A stretch of 9,816 nucleotides of DNA from positions 1 to 9,816 of the forward strand of contig CACZSM010000189.1 of assembly GCA_902783815.1 (NCBI GenBank), given 5' to 3'. This DNA is from an uncultured Ruminococcus sp. (GTDB lineage Bacteria > Bacillota > Clostridia > Oscillospirales > Acutalibacteraceae). The notes under the pieces were generated by a model. That model was not told the DNA's origin. It saw nothing but the letters and a program-made list of their open reading frames with translations, and searched no databases. The position numbers and the translations under genes were made by a program. How positions within the stretch are numbered: position 1 is the first letter of the stretch; every line of letters starts with the position of its first letter. Shown here in pieces: positions 6,212-9,816 of this stretch.

Positions 6212-7933
6212 ATGAAAACTGTACTAAGGATAGAAAAAGCAACCCGAAAAAGAAAAATCCTTGTAGCAGAGGACGAAGCTATCAACCGTATGATGCTTGG
6301 CAGGATACTCGGCAATGAATATGATGTCATTTATGCCGAGGACGGTCAGAAGGCTCTTGATATCATCAAGGCAGATTATGAAACGATCTCTATTATCCTG
6401 CTTGACCTCGTAATGCCCGTTATGGACGGATATGAGCTTATTGAAATACTTATGAATGATAAGCATTTCAAAAATATTCCCATAATTGTAATGACCTCCG
6501 ATAAAACTGCGGAGATCAGAACTCTGCAATTGGGCGCTGTTGATTTCATACCAAAGCCGTATGATATGCCGGAGGTCATAAGAGCAAGAATAAGCCGGTC
6601 AATAAAACTGGCAGAGGAAAGCCGTCTGCTTACAGCCGTAGAGGACGACCCCCTTACAGGACTGTACAACAAGGAATTCTTTTTGCAATACGCCGGCGAT
6701 CTTGATATGTACCATCCCAATCTGGATACGGATACGGCAGTAATAAATATCAACCGTTTCCACCTGATAAATGAGCTTTACGGAAGTAAGACAGGTGATA
6801 TCGTACTCAACTCAGTTGCAGAATGTCTCAGACTTGTCCTGAGGAAAAATATAGGTCTTGCCTGCCGCAGCCATAATGATACCTTCTATGTATATCTTGC
6901 TCATCAGGATGATTATGACTTCCTATGCAAAAGAATGACTGAAGAACTTGAAGCCGTATCCGGAATACCGGATGTATCCGTCAGAGTAGGTGTTTACAAA
7001 AACTGTGATAAATCGCTGTCGATCTCAAAGAGAATAGACATGGCTACTATCGCCTGCAACCTTTGCAGGGGCAGCTATACAACTTCATACGCAAGCTATG
7101 ACAGCGAAATTCACGAAAGAGAATTATTCTGTGAAAAGCTCATCCGTGATACCGATAAGGCTCTCAGACAGGGACAGTTCCAGGTTTATTATCAGCCTAA
7201 GTATAATATTGAGGAAGATGAACCTGAGCTTGTAAGCGCAGAGGCTCTTATCCGCTGGACGCATCCCGAACACGGAAGAATCAGTCCCGGCGTTTTCATA
7301 CCGCTTTTTGAGGAAAATGGTCTTATAAAAAAGGTAGATCATTTTGTATGGAACCAGGCTGCAGCCCAGATCGCAAAATGGAAAAAGGACTTTGGAGTTA
7401 CAATACCAATATCCGTAAATGTGTCAAGAGTGGATATGTTCGACCCGACTCTTGAATCAGTACTTCTCAAAATTGTAAAGAGTAACGGGATATCAACAAG
7501 CGACCTTATGCTTGAAGTGACTGAATCAGCCTATACAGGCAATAATGCTCAGATACTGAGTGTCGTGAACAAGCTGAGATCTGACGGATTCAGAATAGAA
7601 ATGGATGACTTCGGCTCTGGCTATTCATCCCTTAATATGCTTTCGTCACTGCCGATAGATATTCTGAAACTGGATATTGGCTTTGTAAGAAAGGTCTGCG
7701 AGAGCGAAAAGGACAAAAGAATGGTTGCTATAATACTTGAAATAGCAGAATTCCTGAATGTTCCCGTGGTTGCAGAGGGAGTTGAAAAAAGAGAACAGTA
7801 CCTCCTGCTTAAAAATATGGGATGCAGTATTATTCAGGGCTACTATTTTTCAAAACCTGAACCTCCTGAGGAGCTTGAGGGCAAGATCTCACAGGCAGCA
7901 AAAATCAAACTCAGCAGAGAATCTGCTGTATGA
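6212..7933 (+). CDS. Response regulator with REC, degenerate GGDEF and intact EAL (c-di-GMP phosphodiesterase)
   Basis: 573 residues, soluble. REC about 14-130: acidic pair Asp21/Glu22, phosphoacceptor Asp65 in LLDLVMPVMDG, Thr95 in VMTSD, Lys115 in PKP, all intact. GGDEF-like domain about 140-300: opens with DDPLTGLYN, but the signature is HNDTF (221-225) in place of GGDEF and the metal Asp is Asn179, so it cannot make c-di-GMP; it may still bind GTP and modulate the EAL. EAL about 305-555: EALIRW (Glu344), NVS (Asn403), LEVTES (Glu435), MDDFGSGYSSL (Asp465/Asp466), LKLD (Lys486), AEGVE (Glu522), QGYYFSKP (Gln542); the usual metal and catalytic residues are all there. It should hydrolyse c-di-GMP to pGpG under phosphorylation control. 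First gene of the operon, 24 nt before Hpt. The GTG at 6182 is a less likely start. Confidence 0.93.
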   Translation: MKTVLRIEKATRKRKILVAEDEAINRMMLGRILGNEYDVIYAEDGQKALDIIKADYETISIILLDLVMPVMDGYELIEILMNDKHFKNIPIIVMTSDKTAEIRTLQLGAVDFIPKPYDMPEVIRARISRSIKLAEESRLLTAVEDDPLTGLYNKEFFLQYAGDLDMYHPNLDTDTAVININRFHLINELYGSKTGDIVLNSVAECLRLVLRKNIGLACRSHNDTFYVYLAHQDDYDFLCKRMTEELEAVSGIPDVSVRVGVYKNCDKSLSISKRIDMATIACNLCRGSYTTSYASYDSEIHERELFCEKLIRDTDKALRQGQFQVYYQPKYNIEEDEPELVSAEALIRWTHPEHGRISPGVFIPLFEENGLIKKVDHFVWNQAAAQIAKWKKDFGVTIPISVNVSRVDMFDPTLESVLLKIVKSNGISTSDLMLEVTESAYTGNNAQILSVVNKLRSDGFRIEMDDFGSGYSSLNMLSSLPIDILKLDIGFVRKVCESEKDKRMVAIILEIAEFLNVPVVAEGVEKREQYLLLKNMGCSIIQGYYFSKPEPPEELEGKISQAAKIKLSRESAV

Positions 7934-7957
7934 TATTTATGAAACGAGGAAAATAAT

Positions 7958-8299
7958 ATGATAACTGTAGAAATGCTTAAAAAGTTCGGAGCAAATACTG
8001 AAGAGGGTCTTAACAGGTGTATGAATGACGAGAATTTCTATATTATGCTTGTGCAGACTACTCTTAATCTCGATCAGATAAATGCTCTTGAAAGCCAGAT
8101 ATCTGAAAATAATCTTGATGCTGCCTTTGAAACTGCTCATGCACTTAAAGGTGTTTACGGAAATCTGTCGCTGACTCCACTTTACAAAACGGTATGCGAA
8201 ATAACGGAATATCTCAGAAAAAGACAGGAAATGGACTATTCCGGTATGGTAAATGAACTTAAAAACGGCATGAAGGAACTTATTGATATGGCAAATTGA
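7958..8299 (+). CDS. Stand-alone Hpt (histidine phosphotransfer) protein
   Basis: A 113-residue, mostly helical cytoplasmic protein. The phosphotransfer motif AHALKGVYGNLSL (60-72) gives His61 as the phosphorylated residue, with Lys64 and Gly65 at the usual following positions. The length is one Hpt four-helix bundle with nothing attached. Such proteins shuttle phosphate between the receiver of a hybrid kinase and a final response regulator. The ribosome site GAGGA lies 7 nt before the ATG. It is 24 nt after the REC-GGDEF-EAL gene, whose receiver is the obvious partner, and 31 nt before the permease. No kinase is in the window, so the phosphate donor is unknown. Hpt could also drain phosphate from the regulator. 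Confidence 0.85.
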   Translation: MITVEMLKKFGANTEEGLNRCMNDENFYIMLVQTTLNLDQINALESQISENNLDAAFETAHALKGVYGNLSLTPLYKTVCEITEYLRKRQEMDYSGMVNELKNGMKELIDMAN

Positions 8300-8330
8300 C
8301 CGCCGTATAAACTGAGTAAGGTGCAAAGCT

Positions 8331-9816
8331 ATGAATACAAACAATACCTTCAAACGAAAAAAATATGACCGCTACCTTTATCCAGTTGATGTATGGGCAA
8401 TAGCATTCGGATGTATCATCGGATGGGGTTCCTTCGTTATGCCAAGCACTACATTCATTCCGCTTGCAGGTCCTTTCGGAGCAATAGCCTCTCTGCTCAC
8501 AGGTATGGTTATTATGCTTATTATCGGCAATAACTACCTGTATCTTATGCGTAAAAGACCCAGTACGGGCGGCGTGTATGCCTATACAAAGGATGCCTTC
8601 GGAGCTGACCACGCATTTATTTGTTCATGGTTCCTGAGCCTGTCATATCTTACTATCGTATTCCTTAATGCTACAGCGCTATTCGTAATGAGCCGTACCG
8701 TTTTCGGCAAAACATTCCAGTTCGGCTTCCACTATCAGATAGCAGGATATGATATCTACTTCGGTGAGCTTATTCTATCTACTCTGGCTCTTGTGATCGT
8801 TGCACTGCTGTTTATCGGCGGCAAACCATTTTTACAGGTAGTACAGACGATTTTTGCTATTATAACTTTCGTGGGCGCTATCGCAATGACTATTATTGCT
8901 CTTCCCCACCTTGACCCCTCGTCTGTTATGGCATCCCCTGATACCCCAAACTTTAACATGACAGCCGGATTTATTACTATTGTTCTTATCTCACCCTGGG
9001 CTTTTGCCGGATTTGAGGCGATCGCATTTGAAACAGCTCATTTTAAATTTCCTGTAAAAAGATCTGGCGTTATTATTGCATTGGCTGTCATCATGGGCGC
9101 TCTGACATATATCGCTATGACCCTTATGAGTATTTCCATAGTACCGAAAGAATTTCTGAACTGGCAGGAATATCTTGGCAGCCTTGACAGCGTTTCCGGT
9201 ATAGAATCCATACCTCCGTTCTATGTTGCAGATCAGCTTCTGGGACAAACGGGTGTCGGAATACTTGTTATAGTTGCTGTAGCGGCTATTTTTACGGGAA
9301 TAATCGGCTCGTACAGAGCAACTGCAAGGATACTTTCAACTATGGCTGAGGATAATATCCTCTCCAGTAAATTCCTGAAAACTCCGTTCAGCATATCATT
9401 TATCATGCTGATCTGTATTGTGCTTTCATTCTTCGGCAGAAATGCCCTTGTATGGTTCGTTGACCTTACTTCATTCGGCGCTATAGTCGGCTACGGCTAT
9501 ACCTCCGCTTCCGCCTGGAAAAAAGCCGCAAAAAACAAAGACCGCAAAACGATAATTACTGGTATGGCAGGTACACTGATCTCCGCCGCCTTCCTTATCG
9601 TACACCTTATTTCAAAGATCGGTTCAGTACAGACAATAGGCGCAGAATCCTTCCTGCTGCTTGCAGTATGGTGTCTGCTGGGATTCGTATTCTACTGGTA
9701 TAAGATGAAGTCCGCAGCAATAAGCGAACATGAGGGCAATACTATCGCAAGTACACTGCTTTTCTGTCTGCTGCTTTATTCGTCGCTTATGTGGTTCATC
9801 AAGAGTATCCTGAAAA
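8331..9816 (+). CDS. APC-superfamily amino-acid permease-like membrane protein, 3' end beyond the window
   Basis: Open from the ATG to the window edge, 495 codons with no stop. The ribosome site AAGGTG is 7 nt before the ATG. Helix 1 has GCIIGWGSF (27-35), the APC glycine-rich substrate motif. Helix 2 is followed by KRPSTGGVYAYTKDAFG (75-91), the conserved P..GG.Y.Y...FG block. Helix 6 carries WAFAGFE (223-229). Estimated membrane helices: 19-39, 46-68, 95-120, 146-163, 167-191, 212-233, 246-270, 307-333, 352-368, 373-393, 406-427, 439-457 and 472-492. That is about 13, one more than the usual 12, and the frame is still open, so a further C-terminal part exists. It probably imports, or senses, an amino acid or amine; the substrate is not readable. 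Third in the operon after Hpt (31-nt gap), which suggests a signalling link. Confidence 0.85.
   Translation, partial: MNTNNTFKRKKYDRYLYPVDVWAIAFGCIIGWGSFVMPSTTFIPLAGPFGAIASLLTGMVIMLIIGNNYLYLMRKRPSTGGVYAYTKDAFGADHAFICSWFLSLSYLTIVFLNATALFVMSRTVFGKTFQFGFHYQIAGYDIYFGELILSTLALVIVALLFIGGKPFLQVVQTIFAIITFVGAIAMTIIALPHLDPSSVMASPDTPNFNMTAGFITIVLISPWAFAGFEAIAFETAHFKFPVKRSGVIIALAVIMGALTYIAMTLMSISIVPKEFLNWQEYLGSLDSVSGIESIPPFYVADQLLGQTGVGILVIVAVAAIFTGIIGSYRATARILSTMAEDNILSSKFLKTPFSISFIMLICIVLSFFGRNALVWFVDLTSFGAIVGYGYTSASAWKKAAKNKDRKTIITGMAGTLISAAFLIVHLISKIGSVQTIGAESFLLLAVWCLLGFVFYWYKMKSAAISEHEGNTIASTLLFCLLLYSSLMWFIKSILK

Noticed and set aside
6046..6330. 94-codon minus-strand frame at the start of the response-regulator gene
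   Set aside because: It overlaps the intact receiver coding region and AT-rich leader; its hydrophobic, Phe/Leu-rich product is what AT-rich antisense DNA gives. No ribosome site was seen.
7937..8353. 138-codon minus-strand frame covering the Hpt gene
   Set aside because: The plus-strand Hpt has the HxxKG motif and a good ribosome site; this frame has neither.
8280..8612. 110-codon minus-strand frame at the start of the permease gene
   Set aside because: It is antisense to conserved APC motifs and has no support of its own.

Overview
The window looks like chromosomal DNA from a gut or rumen clostridium, most like a Ruminococcus-type Oscillospiraceae. This rests on moderately low GC, strong AGGAGG-type ribosome sites, very AT-rich intergenic DNA, and the abundance of cyclic-di-GMP and phosphorelay genes. 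The species cannot be fixed from sequence alone. No tRNA, rRNA, CRISPR array, insertion sequence or prophage gene was seen.

Left half (about 1-4330, minus strand): one compact four-gene operon. It runs from a good sigma-A-like promoter (4298-4326) through a free-standing NRPS condensation-type acyltransferase, an acyl carrier protein, an AMP-forming acyl ligase, and a monoacylglycerol-lipase-like alpha/beta hydrolase. It ends at a hairpin at 13-56. Gaps are 19 and 15 nt, and the last pair overlaps by ATGA. Together these make a dissociated activation (A) - carrier (T) - condensation (C) line. It probably activates a fatty acid, loads it on the carrier and transfers it to an amine or alcohol. 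The hydrolase could supply or trim the acyl group. The product is unknown. The gene content resembles, from memory, the fatty-acid-amide clusters described in gut Clostridia.

Centre (4431-5980, minus strand): a single-gene unit for a membrane-bound GGDEF protein with an extracytoplasmic sensor region, its own promoter and a textbook terminator. Its GGDEF signature is altered (TGDEF), and a guanine-binding Asn and the I-site are missing.

Right half (6094 to the end, plus strand): a divergent operon of three genes: a REC-GGDEF-EAL response regulator, a stand-alone Hpt phosphotransfer protein, and an APC-superfamily permease cut by the window edge. The regulator's GGDEF is dead and its EAL looks intact, so it should degrade c-di-GMP under phosphorylation control. 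No histidine kinase is visible. The permease reading frame is still open after about 13 predicted membrane helices. It may therefore continue into a signalling domain that would supply the missing kinase; this is a hypothesis. The divergent genes pair a possible c-di-GMP synthase or sensor with a c-di-GMP phosphodiesterase.
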